From Anaerolineae bacterium (GTDB lineage: Bacteria; Chloroflexota; Anaerolineae; Anaerolineales; UBA11579): DNA of 64,000 nt. Below are positions 26,431 through 32,800 of this stretch, one piece after another. The position numbers were made by a program, and so were the translations under genes. The stretch lies in contig SCUK01000003.1 in NCBI GenBank assembly GCA_004297445.1, positions 1-64,000 of the forward strand, given 5' to 3'. Position 1 is the stretch's first letter. The number at the start of each line of letters is the position of its first letter. The notes below the pieces were generated by a model. That model was not told the DNA's origin. It ran no database searches and saw only the letters and a list, made by a program, of their open reading frames with translations.

Positions 26431-27252
26431 CTAGGTGCCCCAGTCGCGAAGGTATAAGAAGTCGTAACCGAAGGTGCGGTTGGAGAGCTTGGCGATGGGT
26501 GGCATGATACGCTTGTAATGATTCTTCTGGATACGGGCCATCACTTTGTTAACGAACTTCTCGTCAAAGCCTTCGGCGAAGCAATCTTCGAGGGAGAAGC
26601 GCTTATCGACCAGGCGAAACAGCAGGCGGTCGGCATCATCATAATTGAATCCCAGTTCGCTTTCATCCGTTTGCCCAGGCCAGAGGTCGGCAGACGGCGC
26701 TTTGCGGAGGATGCTGTCCGGAACGCCAACCGCGGCCGCCAGCTGGCGCACCTGGCACTTGTACAGGTCACCCAGGGGGTTGAGGGCCGCGGCTGAATCG
26801 CCCCACTGGGTGGAATAGCCCAACAGGATTTCCGTCTTGTTACTGGTGCCCAGCACGAGGCTTTTGGACGCGGCTGAAAAATCATAGAGTACGAGCATCC
26901 TGGCGCGTGCCATGACGTTGCCGCGACGAACATTCTCTTCCAGGGGAATGACATCCAGCAAGGGCTGGACAATCTGGGTGATGGGGTAGGTGATGGACTG
27001 AACGCCTGCCGCGTCGATGACTCTTTGGGCATCGTCAAAAGAAGATTGATTGCTGGATGTGTAGGGCATGCGCACGGCAAGGACGTTGTGGGGGCCGAGC
27101 GCTTCGGCTGCCAGATAGCAGGAAAGAGCAGAGTCGACACCGCCGGACAGGCCGAGGAGGGCGCGATTAAAGCCCGCGCGCCGGATTTCATCGCGGATAA
27201 ATCCGGTCAGTATCTTGCGGGCGAGGTCCGTGTTGATGGAAAGTTCTTTCAC
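26431..27252 (-). CDS. nadE: NAD+ synthetase, synthetase subunit
   Basis: 273 aa. The PP-loop 'LLGLSGGVDSALSCYL' activates deamido-NAD+ with ATP, and 'LGTSNKTEILLGYSTQWGDS' binds the substrate. The C-terminal 'KNHYKRIMPPIAKL' is usual for NadE. It lacks the N-terminal glutaminase domain of the long form, but a separate nitrilase-type gene upstream overlaps its GTG start as GTGA. I read the pair as a split glutamine-dependent enzyme making NAD+ in the cytoplasm. Confidence 0.93.
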   Translation of the reverse strand: MKELSINTDLARKILTGFIRDEIRRAGFNRALLGLSGGVDSALSCYLAAEALGPHNVLAVRMPYTSSNQSSFDDAQRVIDAAGVQSITYPITQIVQPLLDVIPLEENVRRGNVMARARMLVLYDFSAASKSLVLGTSNKTEILLGYSTQWGDSAAALNPLGDLYKCQVRQLAAAVGVPDSILRKAPSADLWPGQTDESELGFNYDDADRLLFRLVDKRFSLEDCFAEGFDEKFVNKVMARIQKNHYKRIMPPIAKLSNRTFGYDFLYLRDWGT

Positions 27253-28118
27253 GGACGACTCTCTTCGCGGGGTGGATTCAAGATTCGACTCAGTTCACGT
27301 TGAACGAGGTCAGGGCGCTCATCGCGCAGCAGGGGCAGGCGGGTGCGCGTGCGTTCGAGCAGGCGGGTATCGACTTCGGCCAGGGTGAGGGCTTCCTCGT
27401 GGTATGGGCCCTGTGCGACCAGTTCGCCAAGGGGGTCGAAGACTGACGCGCCACCCCAGTAGGTGACGCCATCTTCAAAGCCTACCCGGTTGTTGCTGGC
27501 GACATAGCAGGTGAACAGGCTGGCGTAGGCGCCGCAGACATGCTCCACCCAACGAGCCGACTCCAATTTTGGGGAATCGGTGAGCCCGCGACCGGGTGAG
27601 GCAGAGATAAAAATGAGTAACTCTGCGCCATCCATCCAGAGCAGGTAAGGCGGACTGGCATGCCAGAAGTCTTCACAAATGAGGACGCCGAAACGCCCAA
27701 AACGCGTATCAAAGGCGCGAATCGAATCGCCGGATGCCCAGAAACGCCCTTCGTCGAACATGCCGTAGGTAGGCAGGTAGATCTTGCGGTGAACATGCAG
27801 CAGGGCGCCCTGTGAAAGGTAGGCGGCGGAGATGTAGTGCAGTGAACGGGCATCGCGCTCGACAAACCCCACCAGGATATCTATGTCTTTGCTGGCTTTC
27901 AATAGTGGGGCAAAGGTGGGATCGTTTGGCGTTGGGGAGGCCGCGACTGTCGGGACAAGGTCCTGAAGGATGTAGCCGGTGAGGGAAAGTTCGGGAAAAA
28001 CGACGAGGTCTGCACCCTGTTTGCGGGCCTGTTGGATATAGTCAAGGTGCTTGTCCAGATTGGCGGAAACGACACCCAGTTTTGTGTCTATCTGTGCCAG
28101 CGCAAGGGTGAATTTCAT
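27249..28118 (-). CDS. Nitrilase-superfamily glutaminase subunit of NAD+ synthetase (inferred)
   Basis: 289 aa CN-hydrolase fold with the full triad context: Glu in 'VVFPELSLTGY', Lys in 'HRKIYLPTYGMFDEGRFW' and Cys in 'VLICEDFWHA'. The 'YGMFDEGRFW' and 'CEDFW' wording is that of the glutaminase half of long NadE. It overlaps nadE by four bases (GTGA). The start is ATG 28118 ('MKFTLALAQIDTKLG'), 33 bases downstream of a TATACT box; an upstream GTG at 28211 lies ahead of the promoter. A GGGAG ribosome site is present. Confidence 0.88.
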   Translation of the reverse strand: MKFTLALAQIDTKLGVVSANLDKHLDYIQQARKQGADLVVFPELSLTGYILQDLVPTVAASPTPNDPTFAPLLKASKDIDILVGFVERDARSLHYISAAYLSQGALLHVHRKIYLPTYGMFDEGRFWASGDSIRAFDTRFGRFGVLICEDFWHASPPYLLWMDGAELLIFISASPGRGLTDSPKLESARWVEHVCGAYASLFTCYVASNNRVGFEDGVTYWGGASVFDPLGELVAQGPYHEEALTLAEVDTRLLERTRTRLPLLRDERPDLVQRELSRILNPPREESRP

Positions 28119-28150
28119 GTCGCTCCCGGAATTGCCAATCGTCTGCCGCA

Positions 28151-28158
28151 AGTATAAT
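28151..28158. promoter_or_regulatory. Overlapping divergent -10 boxes (bidirectional promoter)
   Basis: The sequence AGTATAAT reads TATAAT on the plus strand (28153-28158, serving the GNAT gene) and TATACT on the minus strand (28151-28156, serving the glutaminase-nadE genes). The two transcription starts would lie about 20 bases apart. Confidence 0.6.
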
Positions 28159-28184
28159 TCAATCTGTTTGTTGGAGACCGAACC

Positions 28185-28667
28185 GTGTCGCTTGAAAACA
28201 CGTTGCCCCAACTTGATACCGGAATCCGCATCAAAAGAGCGGACTGGCGCGACCTGGGCGCGGTGCGACAGTTGGAGGAAGTGTGCTTCCCGCTGGATTC
28301 GTGGCCGTTACTGGAAATCATCGGTATCCTGACCATGCCGGGAGTAGTCCGATTGAAAGCCATGGATGGCGAGAAGACCATCGGGTTTGTGGCCGGCGAG
28401 TACCGCCGGGCGGAGGGGCTGGCCTGGATTGCCACGATTTGTGTTCATCCCGATGAGCGCGGCCGGGGAGTGGGGCGTACCTTGCTGGCGATGTGCGAGT
28501 CACGGCTAAGAATGCCCCGAGTGCGGTTGACTGTGCGCGAGAGCAATGCTGCTGCAATCGAGATGTACCGGCAGGCGGGATACACTGAATTCGGGCGCTG
28601 GCCGCGCTACTACCGCGGCGGCGAAGACGGGCTGGTGATGGAAAAGATACTCGACAAGAGGCGGTAA
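28185..28667 (+). CDS. GNAT acetyltransferase, RimI-like
   Basis: 160 aa with GTG start. Acetyl-CoA pyrophosphate loop: 'VHPDERGRGVGRTLL' (R/Q-x-x-G-x-G/A), preceded by 'LAWIATICVH' and followed by 'VRLTVRESNAAAIEMYRQAG'. The last segment ('NAAAIEMYRQAGYTEFGRWP') is characteristic of RimI/NAT proteins that acetylate protein N-termini or small amines. Cytoplasmic. Driven by the plus side of the bidirectional promoter. Confidence 0.9.
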   Translation: MSLENTLPQLDTGIRIKRADWRDLGAVRQLEEVCFPLDSWPLLEIIGILTMPGVVRLKAMDGEKTIGFVAGEYRRAEGLAWIATICVHPDERGRGVGRTLLAMCESRLRMPRVRLTVRESNAAAIEMYRQAGYTEFGRWPRYYRGGEDGLVMEKILDKRR

Positions 28668-29132
28668 TCAGGCCTGGGGGGAGAGTCTCAATTTGACCAA
28701 CTCGAGAAATGAGCCGGAGTCTTCCGCGGGGGGACCATCGCCGTAATTGTAGTGCCGGCCATTCGAAGTCCATTCGCAAAACACGGTTCGGGTTGTACCG
28801 TCCAGATTCTCGCCCAGTTCAAGGGTGAAGTAACGGGCTGCTTCCGGTGACCAGACCGCGGCCGCATAGTAGGCTTCGGTGGCGACGGCTGCCGGGGGGA
28901 ATGCAATCAAGCCGATGGTAAAAGTTTCGGACTTGTGAACGGTAACTCGAATTTGCATGCCAGCCAGTTCATCGTGTTGACCCTCCTTTAGCCCAATTTG
29001 ACGCCAAAGGTATTGAAGAAACTCCGGTCCCTGGTCGGAGAAGTTCTGAAGCATGCTTTCCGGCGTCCTGAAAAACAGGGCGGGCAGCGCCAGGTGGGCA
29101 AAGATGTAAGGCTGGGGACGAGGGTCAGCCAT
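28668..29132 (-). CDS. Conserved hypothetical protein downstream of folP
   Basis: 154 aa without signal peptide or TM. 'RVTVHKSETFTIGLIAFPPA', 'EAYYAAAVWSPEAARYFTLE', 'CEWTSNGRHYNYGDGPP' suggest a mixed alpha/beta fold. No family recognised. Its ATG (29132) overlaps the folP stop by 8 bases (ATGGCTGA), so it is the third gene of folK-folP. It ends against the GNAT gene on the other strand with no gap. Confidence 0.65.
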   Translation of the reverse strand: MADPRPQPYIFAHLALPALFFRTPESMLQNFSDQGPEFLQYLWRQIGLKEGQHDELAGMQIRVTVHKSETFTIGLIAFPPAAVATEAYYAAAVWSPEAARYFTLELGENLDGTTRTVFCEWTSNGRHYNYGDGPPAEDSGSFLELVKLRLSPQA

Positions 29133-30012
29133 GCGCGCCCCGCACAATGGCATCCGTCATGCGGGCGATGCGGGTCATCATTTCCACGTCGTGGACGCGA
29201 ACGATGTCGGCGCCGCGGGTAATCGCTACGGCTACGGCGGCGGCGGTGCCTTCGGCTCGCTGGTCGGGAGGCAGGTCGAGCGTGTAGCCAATAAAAGATT
29301 TGCGGGATGGCCCCACCAGAATAGGAAACCCGAATTCCCTGAACTCTCCGGTGCGGTTGAGGAGTTCGAGGTTTTGCTCCACGGTCTTGCCGAAGCCGAT
29401 GCCGGTGTCCAGGATGATGTGCTGGTCGGGGATGCCGGCGGCTTGGGCGACAGCGACGCGTGCCATCAATTCAAGTTTTATGTCCTCGATGAGGTTTGCG
29501 TACTCAACCCCGACGTAGCGCCCACCCAGATTGGCTTCCAGGCGGGCGTCCTTGGGTTTGCTGCGGTTGTGCATCAGGATGACCGGCACGCCGCGTTGGG
29601 CGGCCAGTGGGGCCATTTTGGGGTCGGCTTGCAGCGCCCAGACGTCATTAATCAGCGAGGCACCAGCATCCAGCGCCGCGTCGGCGACCTCGGCTTTGTA
29701 GGTATCTATGCTGATGGGGATGTGAATCTCGGCGGCAATAGCGCGGATGACAGGGAGGACGCGGGCAAGTTCTTCTTCGGTGGAAACGGGTTCGGAACCG
29801 GGGCGGGTGGATTCCCCGCCAACATCCAGAATGTGTGCGCCCCCTGTGGCAAAACGATGCGCTTGGGCAAGCGCCGCTTGAACCGGGTCTTCGACCTGAT
29901 TCAGTCCGTCACCGGAAAATGAATCGGGCGTGACGTTGAGGATACCCATGACGTAGGTGCGACTTCCCCACTCGAATTCCGAGGTACCCAGCGAGAGCTT
30001 CTTGCCCATCAT
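29125..30012 (-). CDS. folP: Dihydropteroate synthase
   Basis: 295 aa. Joins p-aminobenzoate to dihydropterin pyrophosphate in folate synthesis. Signature 1 'MGILNVTPDSFSGDG', signature 2 'ILDVGGESTRPGSEPV', then 'ISIDTYKAEVADAALDAGA', 'LINDVWAL', 'ILDTGIGFGKT' and 'VGPSRKSFIG', all in the right order. Overlaps folK by four bases (ATGA). Slightly longer than usual at the N-terminus ('KLSLGTSEFEWGSRTYV'). Confidence 0.97.
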   Translation of the reverse strand: MMGKKLSLGTSEFEWGSRTYVMGILNVTPDSFSGDGLNQVEDPVQAALAQAHRFATGGAHILDVGGESTRPGSEPVSTEEELARVLPVIRAIAAEIHIPISIDTYKAEVADAALDAGASLINDVWALQADPKMAPLAAQRGVPVILMHNRSKPKDARLEANLGGRYVGVEYANLIEDIKLELMARVAVAQAAGIPDQHIILDTGIGFGKTVEQNLELLNRTGEFREFGFPILVGPSRKSFIGYTLDLPPDQRAEGTAAAVAVAITRGADIVRVHDVEMMTRIARMTDAIVRGAHG

Positions 30013-30512
30013 GGCGTGGTTCCCGTATTCTGTGGAATCCGCCTGATTGAGGAAGTGTTGAGTTGAGCGGCGATTTCCGAAATCGTCAGCCCGGAGACCG
30101 GGTGAATGAGTTCGAGGGCGATTTCTGCCAGTGGAACAATAGCAAATGCTCGCTGTTCGAGTCTGGGGTGAGGAATCGTCAGCCCGGGTTCGTTCAGGAC
30201 AAGGTCGTCATAGAAGAGAATGTCCAGGTCGATTTCGCGGGGACCGTTGGGGAACGTGGGTATCCTGCCCACGCGGACTTCAATCCCTTTCAAGAAGTCG
30301 AGCAACGCGCGGGGAGCGAGATCGGTGTGGGCCTCAATCGCCTGATTTAGAAAAGCAGGTTGGTCGGAATAGCCCCACGGGTCGGTTTCGTAGAGGCTGG
30401 ACGCGCGAGTCAACACAACAGAAGGTACAAGCCGCTCGATGGCAGTTGCCAGGTTCGCGGCGCGGTCGCCGAGATTGGAGCCTAGCCCTAGGTAGGCGAT
30501 GTGGCGGGACAT
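30009..30512 (-). CDS. folK: 6-hydroxymethyl-7,8-dihydropterin pyrophosphokinase (HPPK)
   Basis: 167 aa. 'YLGLGSNLGDRAANL' at the start, 'YETDPWGYSDQPAFLN', the Mg-binding 'PREIDLDILFYDD' and 'IPHPRLEQRAFAIVPL' are the HPPK landmarks. Supplies the substrate for FolP, whose gene overlaps by four bases. TATACT lies seven bases before the ATG, so the folK-folP transcript is probably leaderless. Confidence 0.96.
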   Translation of the reverse strand: MSRHIAYLGLGSNLGDRAANLATAIERLVPSVVLTRASSLYETDPWGYSDQPAFLNQAIEAHTDLAPRALLDFLKGIEVRVGRIPTFPNGPREIDLDILFYDDLVLNEPGLTIPHPRLEQRAFAIVPLAEIALELIHPVSGLTISEIAAQLNTSSIRRIPQNTGTTP

Positions 30513-30519
30513 TGGCGCA

Positions 30520-30525
30520 AGTATA
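30520..30525 (-). promoter_or_regulatory. -10 box of the folK-folP operon, probably leaderless
   Basis: TATACT on the minus strand with seven bases to the ATG at 30512. A TACAAT box for the divergent GH1 gene lies about 60 bases to the right. Confidence 0.55.
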
Positions 30526-30581
30526 TATCAGGGCAGAACGATGGCGACCGGTATTTGTTTAGCTGAGTGGGAAACCCCGAC

Positions 30582-30587
30582 TACAAT
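30582..30587 (+). promoter_or_regulatory. -10 box of the GH1 glycosidase gene, probably leaderless
   Basis: TACAAT with six bases to ATG 30594. An alternative in-frame start at 30567 lies upstream of the box and would be outside the transcript. Confidence 0.6.
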
Positions 30588-30593
30588 AGGCGC

Positions 30594-31922
30594 ATGCCTG
30601 ATGCCACTTTCAACTTCCCACGCGGTTTCCTTTGGGGCGCCGCGACGTCCTCGCACCAGGTCGAGGGCAACAACACAAATAATAATTGGCACCGTTGGGA
30701 ACATTCCGAGGGAAAAATCCACAGCGGTCACTTGTCCGGGTTGGCGAATGACTGGTGGGGCGGGCGCTGGCGGGAGGATTTTGACCGGGCGGCGGAAAGT
30801 GGACAAAACGCCCACCGACTCAGTATTGAATGGAGTCGCGTCCAGCCCGCTCCGGATCGCTGGGACCAGAATGCGCTGGACCATTATCGGGAGATGCTGC
30901 GGGGGTTGAATGAACGCGGCATGACACCGCTAGTTACGCTGCATCACTTCACCGACCCGTTGTGGCTGGAAGACCATGGAGGATGGACAAACCCGGACGT
31001 AGTGACTTTCTTCGAGGCGTATGCCGAGCAGGTTGTGACTGCGCTGAAAGGATTGTGCACCACGTGGTGCACGATTAATGAGCCAAATGTGGTGACCTCG
31101 CTGGGCTACCTGTTGGGTACACACCCGCCGGGGAAGAAGGACATCGGGCAGGCGTTTACGGTGATGGGAAACCAGGTGCTGGCCCATGCGGCGGCTTACC
31201 GAAAAATCCATGAACTCCAGCCGGAAGCACGGGTGGGGCCGGTGATTAACTACCGGAGTCTTCAACCGCGCCGCGGGTGGTCCCCGCTGGACCGGATGGC
31301 TACCTGGATGCAACGCAAACTTTACAACGACTTCTTCGTTGATGCCGTGCAAACCGGAAAGATGGACTACCTGTATAAGTCTGTGCGCGCGCCGGAAGCC
31401 ATAGGAACTATGGATTTTCTGGGTATCAACTACTATACGCGGCAGGAAATCTTCTTTGACCCGGGGGCAGCCAACACGGCCTACACTTATCAACGGTTCC
31501 GGACGGACGCTGAGATGAGCCAGAATGGATTTATGGCCAATGAGCCCGAAGGGTTTTTTGAAGCGCTGAAATGGGGTTACCGCTGTGGAGTGCCATTAAT
31601 CGTCACAGAAAATGGGATTGAAGACGAAGTTGACGGATTGCGACCACGCTACCTTGCGCAACATCTTCACCAATTGTGGCGGGCCGTGAATTTCAATTAC
31701 CGAATCAAAGGATACTTCCACTGGACTCTCGTGGATAACTTTGAGTGGGACGCAGGCTGGAAGCTGCGGTTCGGGTTGTACGAGCTGGATCCCGAGACAC
31801 AGGCCCGGCGCAAACGGCGGAGCGCAGGTTTGTACGAGGCAGTGTGCAAGACCAATTCGCTGTCTTCAGCGATGGTTCGGGAATTCGCGCCGGAAGTATT
31901 TGAGAAAATCTTCCCCGGGTAA
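30594..31922 (+). CDS. Glycoside hydrolase family 1 (beta-glucosidase / beta-glycosidase)
   Basis: 442 aa, normal GH1 length. N-terminal 'FPRGFLWGAATSSHQVEG', 'HRLSIEWSRVQP', acid/base Glu163 in 'TINEPNVV', 'MDFLGINYYTR', nucleophile Glu338 in 'IVTENGIED' and 'GYFHWTLVDNFEWDAGW'. A retaining enzyme that cleaves beta-linked glucose, galactose or related sugars. No signal peptide, so cytoplasmic. The start at 30594 is set by the promoter spacing and by the domain beginning there. Confidence 0.96.
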   Translation: MPDATFNFPRGFLWGAATSSHQVEGNNTNNNWHRWEHSEGKIHSGHLSGLANDWWGGRWREDFDRAAESGQNAHRLSIEWSRVQPAPDRWDQNALDHYREMLRGLNERGMTPLVTLHHFTDPLWLEDHGGWTNPDVVTFFEAYAEQVVTALKGLCTTWCTINEPNVVTSLGYLLGTHPPGKKDIGQAFTVMGNQVLAHAAAYRKIHELQPEARVGPVINYRSLQPRRGWSPLDRMATWMQRKLYNDFFVDAVQTGKMDYLYKSVRAPEAIGTMDFLGINYYTRQEIFFDPGAANTAYTYQRFRTDAEMSQNGFMANEPEGFFEALKWGYRCGVPLIVTENGIEDEVDGLRPRYLAQHLHQLWRAVNFNYRIKGYFHWTLVDNFEWDAGWKLRFGLYELDPETQARRKRRSAGLYEAVCKTNSLSSAMVREFAPEVFEKIFPG

Positions 31923-31941
31923 ATGTCCCGGACGAAGACTT

Positions 31942-31950
31942 TGGTATAAT
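31942..31950 (+). promoter_or_regulatory. Extended -10 promoter of tRNA-Ser
   Basis: TGG-TATAAT, a full extended -10, about 36 bases upstream of the mature tRNA 5' end. Confidence 0.7.
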
Positions 31951-31985
31951 CCTGCGGCTGGGGAAATTGCCAGCCAATTTTTCAC

Positions 31986-32075
31986 GGAGAGGTCGCATAG
32001 TCTGGCCTAGTGCGCACGCTTGGAAAGCGTGTATACCGCAAGGTATCGAGGGTTCGAATCCCTCCCTCTCCGCCA
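31986..32075 (+). tRNA. tRNA-Ser (anticodon GGA)
   Basis: 90 nt with encoded CCA. Acceptor GGAGAGG (31986-31992) pairs with CCTCTCC (32065-32071), discriminator G. Anticodon stem CACGC / GCGTG encloses loop TTGGAAA, anticodon GGA, reading UCC and UCU. The long variable arm (TATACC-GCAA-GGTATC type) is the class II serine feature. T arm GAGGG-TTCGAAT-CCCTC. Confidence 0.97.
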
Positions 32076-32080
32076 AATCG

Positions 32081-32106
32081 AAAACCGGCACTCAGCCGGT
32101 TTTTTG
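32081..32106 (+). terminator. Terminator of tRNA-Ser, shared with tetR
   Basis: 9-bp stem AAAACCGGC (32081-32089) / GCCGGTTTT (32095-32103), loop ACTCA, then TTT. Read leftwards it also ends tetR; the tetR stop codon (32092-32094) lies in the loop. Confidence 0.88.
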
Positions 32107-32685
32107 TTTCTCTAGATAGGCGAGCACGCCCCCGCTGGTGATGGTCAACAATTCTTCGACCATCTCATCGGATGACAGCGGCCGGTCGTTTTCCAGCCAC
32201 CAGGAGATGACGCCAAGGTAGGCCGAGGTGATGTAGGTGATGATGACCTCGGGCGGGTCGCCGGCAGGACTGGTCATGCCCGGAGCACGAGAAAGCCACG
32301 CCCCAATGATGGGACTAATTTTGGTGCGCATCCGCTTCATAAAGAACGGCACCCCCTGCTCTCCGAGGATCGCTCGATAGAACTCAGCGTATTGGGAGAC
32401 ATGTTCAAGCATGGCGCAGATTGGTTCGCGCGGATCAATAGAGATTCCTTCCGCGGGTGGAGGCGGGATTGCAGCGCCAATCAGGCGTTCAAAAACATCC
32501 TCGAGGAGTTCGTTCTTGTCGCGATAGTGAAGATAAAACGTGGCCCGGTTCAGGGTGGCCCTAGCGGTAATTTCCTGAATCGTTAAAGACTCAAATCCGC
32601 TTTCGGCAACGCATTCAACCAGCGCATTACCCAACAAGGCACGGGTGCGAATTACTCGGGGGTCAACTCGGAGGTTATTGGACAT
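32092..32685 (-). CDS. TetR/AcrR family transcriptional regulator
   Basis: 197 aa. N-terminal helix-turn-helix: 'LTIQEITARATLNRATFYLH' with the 'YRDKNELLEDVFERL' helix after it. The remaining ~120 residues form the ligand-binding and dimer helices. Divergent from a MacB-type ABC exporter, which is its likely target and possibly its detoxification partner. CATACT lies eight bases from the ATG (32685), suggesting a leaderless or near-leaderless mRNA. The effector is unknown. Confidence 0.92.
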   Translation of the reverse strand: MSNNLRVDPRVIRTRALLGNALVECVAESGFESLTIQEITARATLNRATFYLHYRDKNELLEDVFERLIGAAIPPPPAEGISIDPREPICAMLEHVSQYAEFYRAILGEQGVPFFMKRMRTKISPIIGAWLSRAPGMTSPAGDPPEVIITYITSAYLGVISWWLENDRPLSSDEMVEELLTITSGGVLAYLEKQKTG

Positions 32686-32753
32686 TTAGGGCTAGTATGT
32701 TGATTACTCGACAGTCCGGCAAAAACGGAGGTCGCTTTTGGTCCGTCAGGCTA

Positions 32754-32759
32754 TATAAT
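32754..32759 (+). promoter_or_regulatory. -10 box of the ABC exporter operon
   Basis: TATAAT inside CTATATAATAAC, about 41 bases upstream of the permease ATG (32801). No good -35 is visible. Confidence 0.5.
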
Positions 32760-32766
32760 AACACTT

Positions 32767-32774
32767 TGTCGACA
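32767..32774. promoter_or_regulatory. Candidate TetR operator half-site region
   Basis: Perfect 8-base palindrome TGTCGACA just after the likely transcription start of the exporter genes. The 9-mer TGTTGATTA also occurs twice in the same intergenic region (32698-32706 and 32778-32786). Either could be the regulator's site; short palindromes occur by chance. Confidence 0.3.
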
Positions 32775-32800
32775 CGCTGTTGATTAGTTGCCGAGGTTGA

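Noticed and set aside
28119-28211. Longer start for the glutaminase subunit
   Set aside because: It would begin upstream of the TATACT box; the CN-hydrolase fold starts at ATG 28118.
29131-29922. 263-codon open frame on the + strand
   Set aside because: Antisense shadow of folP, whose signatures are unambiguous.
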